Below are positions 44,700 through 53,192 of a stretch of DNA of 64,000 nt, in pieces (position 1 is the first letter of the stretch; the number at the start of each line of letters is the position of its first letter). The notes under the pieces are model-generated. The model did no database searches and was not told the DNA's origin. It saw only the letters and a program-made list of their open reading frames with translations. Source of the DNA: Paenibacillus sp. JNUCC-31 (lineage in GTDB: Bacteria > Bacillota > Bacilli > Paenibacillales > Paenibacillaceae); contig NZ_CP062165.1 in assembly GCF_014844075.1 (NCBI RefSeq), positions 5,270,001 through 5,334,000 of the forward strand. Direction: 5' to 3'. A program made the translations under genes and the position numbers.

Positions 44700-45746
44700 T
44701 TGACTAACTACGAATTCAAGAAGTCACAGCTTGTTATGACTGAAGTTGTCACACTCATGAGTTCAATATCAACTGTGTTACATAACCATGGAGAACGATT
44801 TCTCCAAGCTGATCACGGGTCGGAAGGGCAAGTAGACATAAACTGTTTACCACCACCCTCACCGAATGCTTGTGGTCCACAGGAAGGTATAGACGATCGT
44901 AATGCAGTTGAGAAGTCTGTAGATAGTTTAAAAGAGCTAGGACAAGCATTTATACAATCGGCAGATGACCGATATCAGAAGAGATATGATAGTGTAGGTG
45001 GATTTCTGGATTACTGGACATTTGGTATTCCAAGTGGACTCTTAAACGGGTATGTTGATCGAGCTGACAAAGCTTTTGAGTCGCCTCAAGACACACTGAA
45101 CTGGTTGACATTCGGAGTCCATGGAACGATTAGAGAAGCCGTTTTACCTACAAATGCTTGGTCAAGTGAACATTGGGCAAGTATGCTTGGTACAGGTGGT
45201 ATGGTATTAGGGGTCAGCTCTGTTTTCAAACCTAAGCTGCATATCGATACCCCTGTCAAATACGATGGCGCGGTAGATTTTAGACAGATTCTCAGTGGCG
45301 GACAACGCAATGAGCTTCCGCTGACGGATAACCAAAAGCTTGAGATAAAGAGTTACTTGAACAAGCTTGATTTCCCCGAAGAAAATACCTTAATCGCACA
45401 ACCAGGTTATTATGATACCTGGAATACAGGCATGATGTACAATCGCTTGGTCATCAATACGGATGTCTTACCAGCAGCAGCCCCAGGAGTAGGGACTTTG
45501 AGTGCAAATACTCGCATTTCAATGAATGCTACACTAGCTCACGAGATCGTTGGGCATTATGAGGCTTCTATTGCGGGCAAAGCGTTCCCACTTTGTGATC
45601 TTCCTCCTGAAGTCATCAAAAGAAACTATGCTCTTGATGAGGCTCAGGCAAGTATCCGGGCAGCAAGGTTTGCTCCTGAACTCAATTCTACTGCCGATCT
45701 CAGGGTGAGAGATGTCAAAGGCGAGCTATTCATAGATCAGAGATAA
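44700..45746 (+). CDS. Polymorphic toxin, N-terminally truncated
   Basis: The 348-residue product starts with a short coiled part (VVTLMSSISTVLHNHGERFL) like the end of an LXG/WXG export domain, then a pre-toxin-like linker (GGFLDYWTFGIPSGLLNGYV, LTFGVHGTIREAVLP) and a C-terminal region with AHEIVGHYEAS, where H281, E282 and H286 could bind zinc. The leader domain needed for type VII export is mostly missing. The start is TTG, and a short frame before it (from GTG 44679) suggests a frameshift or deletion. The next gene looks like its immunity partner. Confidence 0.65.
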   Translation: MTNYEFKKSQLVMTEVVTLMSSISTVLHNHGERFLQADHGSEGQVDINCLPPPSPNACGPQEGIDDRNAVEKSVDSLKELGQAFIQSADDRYQKRYDSVGGFLDYWTFGIPSGLLNGYVDRADKAFESPQDTLNWLTFGVHGTIREAVLPTNAWSSEHWASMLGTGGMVLGVSSVFKPKLHIDTPVKYDGAVDFRQILSGGQRNELPLTDNQKLEIKSYLNKLDFPEENTLIAQPGYYDTWNTGMMYNRLVINTDVLPAAAPGVGTLSANTRISMNATLAHEIVGHYEASIAGKAFPLCDLPPEVIKRNYALDEAQASIRAARFAPELNSTADLRVRDVKGELFIDQR

Positions 45747-45758
45747 GGAGGACACAGA

Positions 45759-46052
45759 ATGGAAACTAAAATGCTGTTTGGCGTGGGGTTAGTCTTCGAT
45801 ACACCGGAATTCGGAACCATCGTCATGGGGGCCAATGAAGAGTTGGATGAACTACTTCCTTCAACAATCAAAGAGATGATCGGTGACCAGATTATTATCA
45901 AAAAAACGGATGGGGAGGAGCAAGTGTTTGGAGTTGTTTCTACTCAAATTAATCATTCTATAGCCGGCAAAAAGAATATCGGTATATGTTTGGGAAAAGG
46001 GATCTCCCCAGACGAAATACCTGCGGGTTCAATCGTCTACTGTTATCCATGA
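45759..46052 (+). CDS. Probable cognate immunity protein
   Basis: The 97-residue product METKMLFGVGLVFDTPEFGT starts 12 bases after the toxin-like gene, behind AAGGAGGACACAGA. No known family is recognised. Assignment rests on size, spacing and order. Confidence 0.55.
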   Translation: METKMLFGVGLVFDTPEFGTIVMGANEELDELLPSTIKEMIGDQIIIKKTDGEEQVFGVVSTQINHSIAGKKNIGICLGKGISPDEIPAGSIVYCYP

Positions 46053-46162
46053 GGACAAATTGACAGTAGGTATACTTTGTTGAAGCTACATGGAGTGGCA
46101 GTTTTTTATTACACTGGCTGTGCCCATCTTTACTTTTAAAGATCATATATGTTCCGAAAGCA

Positions 46163-46215
46163 TCGGAAGGTCATCTGATTCCCTTTTTGGGATGAGGATA
46201 GCCTTCCTTTTTATT
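46163..46215 (+). terminator. Terminator
   Basis: GGAAGGTCATC..GATAGCCTTCC stem followed by TTTTTA. Confidence 0.6.
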
Positions 46216-46264
46216 TCTCAAAATTGCGGAGAAAGACATAGACTCAAACAATGGAGAGTTTCCT

Positions 46265-47317
46265 ATGAACGACGATACTACAACGGAAGAGAAGATCACC
46301 ATAACTAAAGGTTCTACTCATTCATTGCATATTCGTTGTCCTTATAACCCTGCATATATTCAGCGCATTCGCCAGATTACGGGCAGAAAGTGGGAAACCA
46401 AACAGAAAATGTGGATCATACCCTACACTATTGCGGCCATCCAGGAGTTTACGAGCCAGTTTGATCCAGATGAAGTTCAGATTACCCCGGAGCAAAGAAC
46501 CGTTACAGAAGGCACTAAAGATACGAGGATATAGTCGCAAAACGATCAAAGCGTATTGTAATCAGGTCGAGCGTTTTCTAAGCAGCCTTAGCCTTAAAAA
46601 TAAGGATGTCACTAGTCCCAATGTTCAGATGTATTGTTTAGGTTTGCTGGAGCGAGGAATTTCCCATTCTAGCGTGAATCAGGCCATTAGCGCGCTCCGC
46701 TTCTATTGCAAACATGTGCTCCATCATCCTACGGATATCCAGTATATTCGTCCCAAGAAGCAGACCAAGCTTCCGCAAGTGTTGTCCGAAAAGGAAGTTG
46801 CTCAATTACTTAAATCCGTAACCAACCCTAAACATAAGGCCATATTGTTTCTGACCTATTCTTCCGGGCTTCGTGCAGGTGAAGTTGTGCGTCTGCGTTG
46901 CACCGATCTGGATATTGAAAGGCAGACACTCATTGTGAGACAGGGAAAGGGTCAAAAGGATCGGAGGACGCTTCTTTTAAGTCTCGCCTGGGATATGGTG
47001 CAGAAATACATAGATGAATACAGTTCCAATCGTTGGCTGTTTCCGGGGCAATCTTCTGATCGACATCTTACTGAGCGGAGCGTACAGAAGGTTTTTGAAG
47101 AAGCTAGACAACGCGCAGGAATTGTGAAAAGGTAAGTATTCATGCGCTGAGACACTCCTTCGCCACTCATTTGCTGGAAAACGGGACAGACCTGCGCTAT
47201 ATTCAGGAGTTACTTGATCATACGAGTGCACGTACAATTCAGCGATATACGCATGTTAGTACGAAAAATATCCAGCGTATTCAAATCCCGCTGGATCGGA
47301 TGGATTTGGGAGATTGA
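46265..47317 (+). pseudogene. Tyrosine recombinase (integron-like/XerD-like), two frameshifts
   Basis: Three frames join into one recombinase of about 350 residues. The N-terminal part (46265-46534) has IRCPYNPAYIQRIRQITGRK and WETKQKMWIIPY, recalling a HARP-like DNA-binding segment. A SAM-like core-binding part follows (GYSRKTIKAYCNQVERFL). The catalytic part has GLRAGEVVRLRC (Arg), RQGKGQKDRRT (Lys), [15 protein letters not shown] (His-x-x-Arg), LLDH and RYTHVS (Tyr). All catalytic residues survive. Shifts occur near 46510 and 47130. It lies directly upstream of the third cassette block, reading toward it, and lacks the extra insert typical of classic IntI. Confidence 0.8.
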
Positions 47318-47354
47318 GTACTAGGCTACTCCTCCCTTTTTTCACCGAGTTTTT

Positions 47355-47456
47355 CTTCGCAAATGTCACAATATGGGTTATCATATACGTAGTTCAGCTA
47401 AAGGACAGGATGCGTGGTATTCACGAAGTACATAAATTAGATGTTATAAGAAATCG
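47355..47456. repeat. Array-leader repeat, copy 2, attI-like candidate
   Basis: Lies between the recombinase stop and the first cassette boundary GTTATAAG at 47443. It shares a 43-base block with 39786-39828 and holds a short hairpin-like TATTCACG AAGTA CATAAATTA just before the boundary. The position is that expected for a primary insertion site. Function is inferred. Confidence 0.55.
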
Positions 47457-47504
47457 GCGTAAAGAGTAAACCCATAATTAATGCAAATACATAGGAGTAA
47501 ATCT

Positions 47505-48248
47505 ATGAATTACAAATATAGTCTATTCAACGAGGATGGCAGTTTAATTATCGGACATTGCGATAATATTGCTGGATTATTAGAAACGAACATTAGTGAA
47601 ACTGCGGATGAGGATTACTACGATCTCAGTTTTATTAATTTCCATTTCAGCGCTGACTTTAAACAGATTTGCTCAAACCGAAAGTATCCCATAAGTAATT
47701 TATACATACTTATTTTAGATCATTGTGGTAATAAGATAGGTAATTATTATTTTGTATTGAATACTCAGAGAGTATTTACCTCTTCAGATTTAAAAGATGG
47801 GCGAGATGTTAATATTGCTGGTTATCTTCCAATTGCTCTTTCTATGGAAATTCTAAGACTCTGGGATCTTGGTAGAGAGTTAAAACAAAAAAATATTTGG
47901 TCTCAATTTACTAACCATCAGCGCGAGATCTGGATGGAGATAATCAGAAATCGCGATAATTGTTGTAAAATCTCCAGTAATATTCAACACATAACTAATC
48001 AAACGTATTATGTTGATGGTCGACATATCACAGATAAGATTTCTTTTTATTTTGCGCTGGGTGAATCCATCAATGGCCCTGGAGGTTATTTCGGCGGATG
48101 TCTGGACAGCTTGTCAGATTGCTTGTGCGGAGGCTTTGGTGTGAAACCACCTTTTACGATTGAAATCAATGGATTTGCTGATAAATGCGAAATAATTGAA
48201 AATATTTTAGAAGTGCTTAACGAACATAATGTTACAATCAAACTTTAA
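47505..48248 (+). CDS. Barstar-like protein with N-terminal extension
   Basis: The 247-residue product ends in a barstar-like domain (about 175-247): YVDGRHITDKISFYFALGES, GGYFGGCLDSLSDCL and IIENILEVLNEHNVTIKL. Barstars inhibit RNases of the barnase type. The first 170 residues are unassigned. ATG 47505 follows ATAGGAGTAAATCT. First cassette after the recombinase; cassette ends GTTATAAG / CTTATAAC. No RNase partner is adjacent. Confidence 0.75.
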   Translation: MNYKYSLFNEDGSLIIGHCDNIAGLLETNISETADEDYYDLSFINFHFSADFKQICSNRKYPISNLYILILDHCGNKIGNYYFVLNTQRVFTSSDLKDGRDVNIAGYLPIALSMEILRLWDLGRELKQKNIWSQFTNHQREIWMEIIRNRDNCCKISSNIQHITNQTYYVDGRHITDKISFYFALGESINGPGGYFGGCLDSLSDCLCGGFGVKPPFTIEINGFADKCEIIENILEVLNEHNVTIKL

Positions 48249-48294
48249 AACTAAAAATGATTTTTTGAAAGTTAATCGAAGAAGACACCGACAT

Positions 48295-48412
48295 CTTATA
48301 ACATAATATTCACGCTGCGGCTCCGATGGAGCCTTGGTCTGCTTGAAGGAATGCGGAGAAGCATTTCAGCAGACAACCCCTGTGGGGTTCATGAATACAG
48401 AAACGTTAGCTG
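48295..48412. repeat. att-like recombination site A15
   Basis: Left arm CTTATAAC, right arm GTTAGCTG; inner TATTCACG / CATGAATA. Middle hairpins GGCTCCGATGGAGCC, GTCTGCT..AGCAGAC and ACCCCTGTGGGGT. The right arm matches the next cassette's own left arm CAGCTAAC. Confidence 0.9.
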
Positions 48413-48549
48413 AAATTCAAAAGTTTAAACAATATCATATACTTTCATAATGTAAATTTATTTTCAATTGAATGAGAAGCTGATTCTTTAATTAATATTT
48501 TATAAAACGATCTTTAATGAATTTTTGAATAACGAGAGGATGAATAATA

Positions 48550-50217
48550 ATGGACAGAGATGAGTTTTTAGGAGTTGAAAAAGCAGTAGATCACTATTTG
48601 CATGATCTACTAGATGAAGAACTACCTAGAAACAAATTTATATATCACTGTAATTTAGCTTTTACAGATTTATTAATTGATAGCAAGTTGCTTTTTACAA
48701 TGATGGAAAAGCATTATTTATTTTCTCTTAATTATAGTACATATATCGCACATAAAAAATTAAAAGAAGAAGATACATTTGACTTTGTATTTGATCTAAG
48801 AATGTATCGTATCGCCACGCAAACGATATTACGAGGGGTTCAGTATTCACTATTATGTGATAATTTTCCGCTTGTTCACTCTGGAAAATCAAAACTCATT
48901 AAACAAGATGATATTTTAAAATTTGAAGCAACAAATGTTCCAAGACGAAATTATAAATTTATATCAGATTATACTATAAGAAAAGCACTAAGTTACACAC
49001 TTCAGCTGGCTAATGGACATCTTATTAATAGTGAAAAAGATGAAGAAAAAATTGCGATGAAACTTACAGATATATACTCAGGATTTTGGAGTGAAAATAT
49101 GATTTACGAAGATTTCGAGCCTTATACTCGCTTAGACTGGGGAGGGATAACTTACTTTTTTATTCTCGCATCCATGAGAAGATTCAATAAGCTATATAAA
49201 AATGACTTTGACATTCTAAAAACAGATTCTCAAAAGATGATGATTATATTATCTCCTAATGGTAAAGCTGGACTTAGAGAATACGCAAATGGATGTTCAG
49301 ATGAAGTTTACAATAAGCTTTTATACGATAATACTTATAAAGCTATTGGGCAAGACTTATATCCGAAATTGTCTATTTCTGAAGCGCCTCTGAATATTAC
49401 TAAAGATGGCTATATATTTGCTAACCCTATAGTATTTTTATTTTCAAATTCAGCTGAAACAAGGTACTTAAGTAACTTAAGGAAAACAGATCGTTCTACA
49501 TATTTAATAGTTAAAGATAAAATTAAAGAACGAACAATTCCGGTTATTAAAGAAATGGTGAAATATAAAATAAAAGATGTTGTCGTTATAACTAACTTTA
49601 ATGTTCCAATACCAAATCAAGGTAAGCAAAAAAGAGAATGCGATATTCTACTTATCGACAAATGTGGGTTTGCAACTTATATAGAAATTAAACATTTTTA
49701 TAATCCAATATCGTTTAGTGAAGTGAAATCAATAGATAAAGAATTGAATCTTTCACTAAACAAAATGGTTGACCAATTGAATGCTATATCTGAAGGGTGG
49801 GAGTACTTAAAAAATATCTATAATTTCGATATTGAATTAAGAGAGATTAGAGGTGTTATAGGATCACATCAATATACTGGGTTTGATGTTCCTATTGATG
49901 CTGAGATACCGATTGTTAGCCATACTGGAATCTTTGAATCTATTGCAGAATCAGAAAGTGTGGAAGATATCTATAAGGGTTGTAAAGAATTTGATATTTT
50001 ATATCCTAATATACCTCTTCTAAATGATAATATGGTTTTTGAATATGCGAATACTAAGTTTAAAATAGATTTGGAGTATCTTGATCCTCAATATGAAATT
50101 GAATTCATTAATTCATACAAAAAACAAATCAGTGACAAAACAAAGGTAGGTGAAAGAAAAATATATTCAACTATCACTGATTTAGCAGAGGGATATATAA
50201 AATCTATGAACGAATAA
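48550..50217 (+). CDS. PD-(D/E)XK nuclease-like protein
   Basis: The 555-residue product has an all-helical first part and, at residues 362-385, RECDILLIDKCGFATYIEIK: Asp365 and Glu379-x-Lys381 form the metal-binding core of PD-(D/E)XK nucleases. The long N-terminal part has no known domain. It is a single-gene cassette of about 1.9 kb with ends GTTAGCTGAA / TTCAGCTAAC perfectly complementary over 10 bases. A role in defence against foreign DNA is plausible but unproven. The start follows AACGAGAGGATGAATAATA. Confidence 0.7.
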   Translation: MDRDEFLGVEKAVDHYLHDLLDEELPRNKFIYHCNLAFTDLLIDSKLLFTMMEKHYLFSLNYSTYIAHKKLKEEDTFDFVFDLRMYRIATQTILRGVQYSLLCDNFPLVHSGKSKLIKQDDILKFEATNVPRRNYKFISDYTIRKALSYTLQLANGHLINSEKDEEKIAMKLTDIYSGFWSENMIYEDFEPYTRLDWGGITYFFILASMRRFNKLYKNDFDILKTDSQKMMIILSPNGKAGLREYANGCSDEVYNKLLYDNTYKAIGQDLYPKLSISEAPLNITKDGYIFANPIVFLFSNSAETRYLSNLRKTDRSTYLIVKDKIKERTIPVIKEMVKYKIKDVVVITNFNVPIPNQGKQKRECDILLIDKCGFATYIEIKHFYNPISFSEVKSIDKELNLSLNKMVDQLNAISEGWEYLKNIYNFDIELREIRGVIGSHQYTGFDVPIDAEIPIVSHTGIFESIAESESVEDIYKGCKEFDILYPNIPLLNDNMVFEYANTKFKIDLEYLDPQYEIEFINSYKKQISDKTKVGERKIYSTITDLAEGYIKSMNE

Positions 50218-50318
50218 GAATTGACTCACTTAAATATTATCTAGAGACCTTCTGAATATTATTAACCTCTCTCTAAATAACAAAGATTTTTTGAGGGTCA
50301 CGAATAGAGACTGAAATT

Positions 50319-50411
50319 CAGCTAACATTCACGCTGCGGACATTCGTCCTTGGTACGGCATTCGCCGGACACCCGACATACGTCGGGTCGTGAATACAGG
50401 AACGTTAGATG
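50319..50411. repeat. att-like recombination site A16 (short type)
   Basis: Left arm CAGCTAAC, right arm GTTAGATG (belongs to the HIT cassette). Inner ATTCACG / CGTGAAT. Three tight hairpins: GGACATTCGTCC, CGGCATTCGCCG and ACCCGACATACGTCGGGT. Nearly identical to A19. Confidence 0.9.
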
Positions 50412-50459
50412 AAATTACGATGCAAGTTCTTATCAAAATCAAAAACTATGAGGTGCATA

Positions 50460-50960
50460 ATGCTAAGACTAATTACATTGGCTGATGGAAGATCGGTAGA
50501 AGTTGAATGTGTAAGCTGCGCATTGACAAGTGGTTTGATTTCTTCAACAGGTGGAGTAATTTTTGAATCAAGCAACTTTCATGTCCATCAAGATATTGCT
50601 TACCCAATTAAAGGGTTAGTTATATTAGCTTCAAAGAGGCATTTTTACTGCATGGATGAATTAACAGATGAAGAGCGATTAGAATTTATTTCGTTAATCC
50701 ATAAGCTCAGAAGTGAACAAAGAAAACGATTGGGAATTGATAAGGTCTATTATTTTTATAATGAAGATACAACACATCACTTTCATTTATGGATGGTTCC
50801 TAGATATGAATGGATGTACCAATTTGGAAATTCAGTAGAATCATTAAGACCGGCATTATTACATGCAAGGAATAATATGAATGACGATGAGAATATGAAG
50901 AGTGTAGAAGAAGGGGTTAGCATGCTAAGAGAGGGCATGAGGGATTTTGTGAGTAGCTAA
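50460..50960 (+). CDS. HIT-like protein (cassette copy 2)
   Basis: The 166-residue product is almost the same as that at 1953-2459: I count about eight base differences over the whole cassette of some 570 bases, including Pro to Leu at codon 2 and an earlier stop at the end. It keeps THHFHLWMVPR. Cassette boundaries are GTTAGATG (50404) and CATCTAAC (50976), as for copy 1. The sites that follow the two copies differ far more than the genes do. Confidence 0.75.
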   Translation: MLRLITLADGRSVEVECVSCALTSGLISSTGGVIFESSNFHVHQDIAYPIKGLVILASKRHFYCMDELTDEERLEFISLIHKLRSEQRKRLGIDKVYYFYNEDTTHHFHLWMVPRYEWMYQFGNSVESLRPALLHARNNMNDDENMKSVEEGVSMLREGMRDFVSS

Positions 50961-50968
50961 GGTAACCC

Positions 50969-51131
50969 CATCTAACACTGTTTTCACGCATCGGGCTGGC
51001 GCCCTCGGTCTGGCAGAGGAGTAATCGGGTAAGTGGATGCAACCAGACAACCCTGTGAGGCTAAGTCTTCGACCCGGCTCCCGTTGGTCGCCTTAAGCCT
51101 CTCGGGTTCGTGAACACAAGAAGGTTAGATG
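50969..51131. repeat. att-like recombination site A17
   Basis: Left arm CATCTAAC, right arm GTTAGATG. Inner TTTTCACG / CGTGAACA. Hairpins CGGGCTGGCGCCC, GGTCTGG..CCAGACA and CTAAGTC..CCTTAAGCC. It shares its general plan, but many bases differ, from A4 after the other HIT copy. Confidence 0.85.
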
Positions 51132-51172
51132 ATATACCACAAAATAACAATGAAAAGACATGAGGTGTTTTT

Positions 51173-52172
51173 TTGGAAGAAATTATTATAAAAACTCCTT
51201 ATTTAAGCACATTATCTGATAAAGTAAAGAACTTACTAATCAAGTTGGGGAGAGACTCGATTAGATTTGCTCCTTGGTTTTTGAATAATCAATCTATAAT
51301 ACTAAGTAAGCTTAGAGGAGCAAAAACCGAAGAAGATCTTTACGATGTGGTAACAGAATTAAGGTGTGCTTCTTTTTTGTTGACACTGAGTGAAGTAATT
51401 GAATTACTTTACGAACCATTACATCAACTGCATCAATCACCAGATTTTAAAGTCATTACGAAAACAGACGGTGAAGTTTATTTTGAAGTAAGAAGAATTA
51501 GAAAAAATTTATCGGAGTTTAAAAGAGATGAATTTACCGAATTATTTTGGATAAATTCTAAACAGAATATTCGTAGGAATTTTGGTTTGTCGCTCAACAC
51601 AAGTGCAATAGAAGAAGCAGAACTGTTTGAAAAATTAATCAGAAATATAGACGGAATTATATATTGACTCTGTACTTTCTGAATTATCTGAAGATATAGA
51701 AGAACCAATCGAGTTGACTCTTGATGAGTTTGCAGACGGATTAGAAATATATATATCAAGTATTCCAGAAGAACGAAGAATTCATAATGAGATTAGAAAA
51801 TATGGAGGACTATTTAAAACTCCATACTCAGGAAACGAAGACAGAAAATTTGGAGATATAATCTTTGAGAAAACACGTCAGTTAATAGAAGGTGAAAAAA
51901 ATGTAATTTTCATTTACGCTGATAATGGAACTCATGAAGTTTATGACATGATGGATTCTATCCATTTAATTAATCAATTATTAAGAGAAGCTAATGAAGA
52001 AATCATTCAAAAAAAAGGCTATGTTTCGGTCAGGGATTTCCTTTTTAAATCTCAAAGAATCAGTGGAATATTCTTGTTAACAAGTGATCAAGAAAGGCAT
52101 TACTGGAATAATACAAACTCATTACGGACAATAGATACCAAATTAATAAAAGAATTAGAAGGTAGCTCATAG
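51173..52172 (+). pseudogene. Frameshifted nuclease-like cassette gene
   Basis: Two frames, 51173-51667 and 51660-52172, give one protein of about 333 residues if joined near 51660 (the second continues YIDSVLSELSEDIEEPIELT). The first part has SPDFKVITKTDGEVYFEVRR: Asp91 and Glu105-x-Arg107 look like a PD-(D/E)XK core with Arg in place of Lys. The second part is unassigned. The start is TTG after ACATGAGGTGTTTTT. A frame error or true inactivation cannot be told apart here. Confidence 0.6.
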
Positions 52173-52184
52173 GAGGTGGTACAT

Positions 52185-52302
52185 CATATAACATCATATT
52201 CAAGCAGCCGCTCCGTTGTAGCCTTGGACTACGGGAAGGAATTCGAAGAGGGATTTCAGCAGACAGCCCCTTTGGGGTTCATGAATACAGGAACGTTATC
52301 TG
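52185..52302. repeat. att-like recombination site A18
   Basis: Left arm CATATAAC, right arm GTTATCTG; inner TATTCAAG / CATGAATA; hairpins CCGCTCCGTTGTAGCC-type, then GACTACGG..CAGCAGAC and GCCCCTTTGGGGT. Confidence 0.85.
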
Positions 52303-52338
52303 AAATAACTATAAAATCAAGAAAGAGGATTGAACAAC

Positions 52339-53028
52339 ATGTGGCCGAGTATTATCGGATGGTCTTTATCTACCTTAATAGCAATTACTGGTTGGTGGAT
52401 AGCTATAACCAATTTAAATAAGCAACATAGAAGAAATCTTGAACTAGATAAACAAAAGTTTGTTCGAGAAATGCAGATTAAGACTGCTGATGAAGCTATA
52501 AGCTTACTTTCGAAATCAAGAGAAAAACTAGGGGAATTGAATTTATATTTATTACTTTTGCCTGGTGATCTAAGAACAAAATATGCAACGAATTTTGAAA
52601 TTCATAGTAGTCGTTGGGAAAAGCCAAATGAGCAAGTTTTAAAATTGTGGGAAAACTCCTCTAAGTCAATTCTTGAATTTACCTACTTTTTTGAATCAAG
52701 AGAAGTTGTGCTTAATAGGTTTGTTGGAATGAAGGATATATATTTAGAACAGCTAAGTGAATTAAGAGAAATTATAGGTAGTTATTCTGAATATTTAAGT
52801 TTGACTTATTACTCAAAATATTTCAATGGGATTATGCTTTCAGAAGAAGAGCTGGTAGAACTTGAGAATAGAACAAAGGAATTTAACGAACATGTTTTTA
52901 CTTTTCTAAGTTATGTGCATGATTTTATAATCGAACTGCAAAATGCTTTTTTAAGTGAAACATTTGGATACTCAATTCCTGTCAGACAACCAACAGACCC
53001 TAAATATAAAGTATTAAAAGCGAAGTGA
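52339..53028 (+). CDS. Membrane-anchored helical protein
   Basis: The 229-residue product begins with one membrane segment (MWPSIIGWSLSTLIAITGWW) and continues as a long helical cytoplasmic part (about 30-229), without a known domain. ATG 52339 fits AAAGAGG 10 bases upstream. Such single-helix plus coil proteins are common in defence islands, but there is no specific evidence. Single-gene cassette. Confidence 0.65.
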   Translation: MWPSIIGWSLSTLIAITGWWIAITNLNKQHRRNLELDKQKFVREMQIKTADEAISLLSKSREKLGELNLYLLLLPGDLRTKYATNFEIHSSRWEKPNEQVLKLWENSSKSILEFTYFFESREVVLNRFVGMKDIYLEQLSELREIIGSYSEYLSLTYYSKYFNGIMLSEEELVELENRTKEFNEHVFTFLSYVHDFIIELQNAFLSETFGYSIPVRQPTDPKYKVLKAK

Positions 53029-53060
53029 ATGATATGGGGATTACTCAAGAAGAAAGTTAC

Positions 53061-53151
53061 TTCAGATATTCACGCTGCGGACATTCGTCCTTGGCCCGGC
53101 ATAACCGGACACCCGACATACGTCGGGTCGTGAATACAGGAACGTTATTAG
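53061..53151. repeat. att-like site A19, left arm deleted
   Basis: The core is nearly that of A16 (GGACATTCGTCC, CCGGCATAACCGG, ACCCGACATACGTCGGGT). The left arm reads CTTCAGATATTCACG, so the expected AACATAAT piece has been lost. Right arm GTTATTAG is intact. Confidence 0.8.
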
Positions 53152-53192
53152 AATTGGCGCATATTAATTATAAATTCTACACGAGGTGAATT

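Noticed and set aside
44700..45746. A full-length LXG toxin
   Set aside because: The N-terminal export domain is too short and an in-frame stop lies just upstream of the start.
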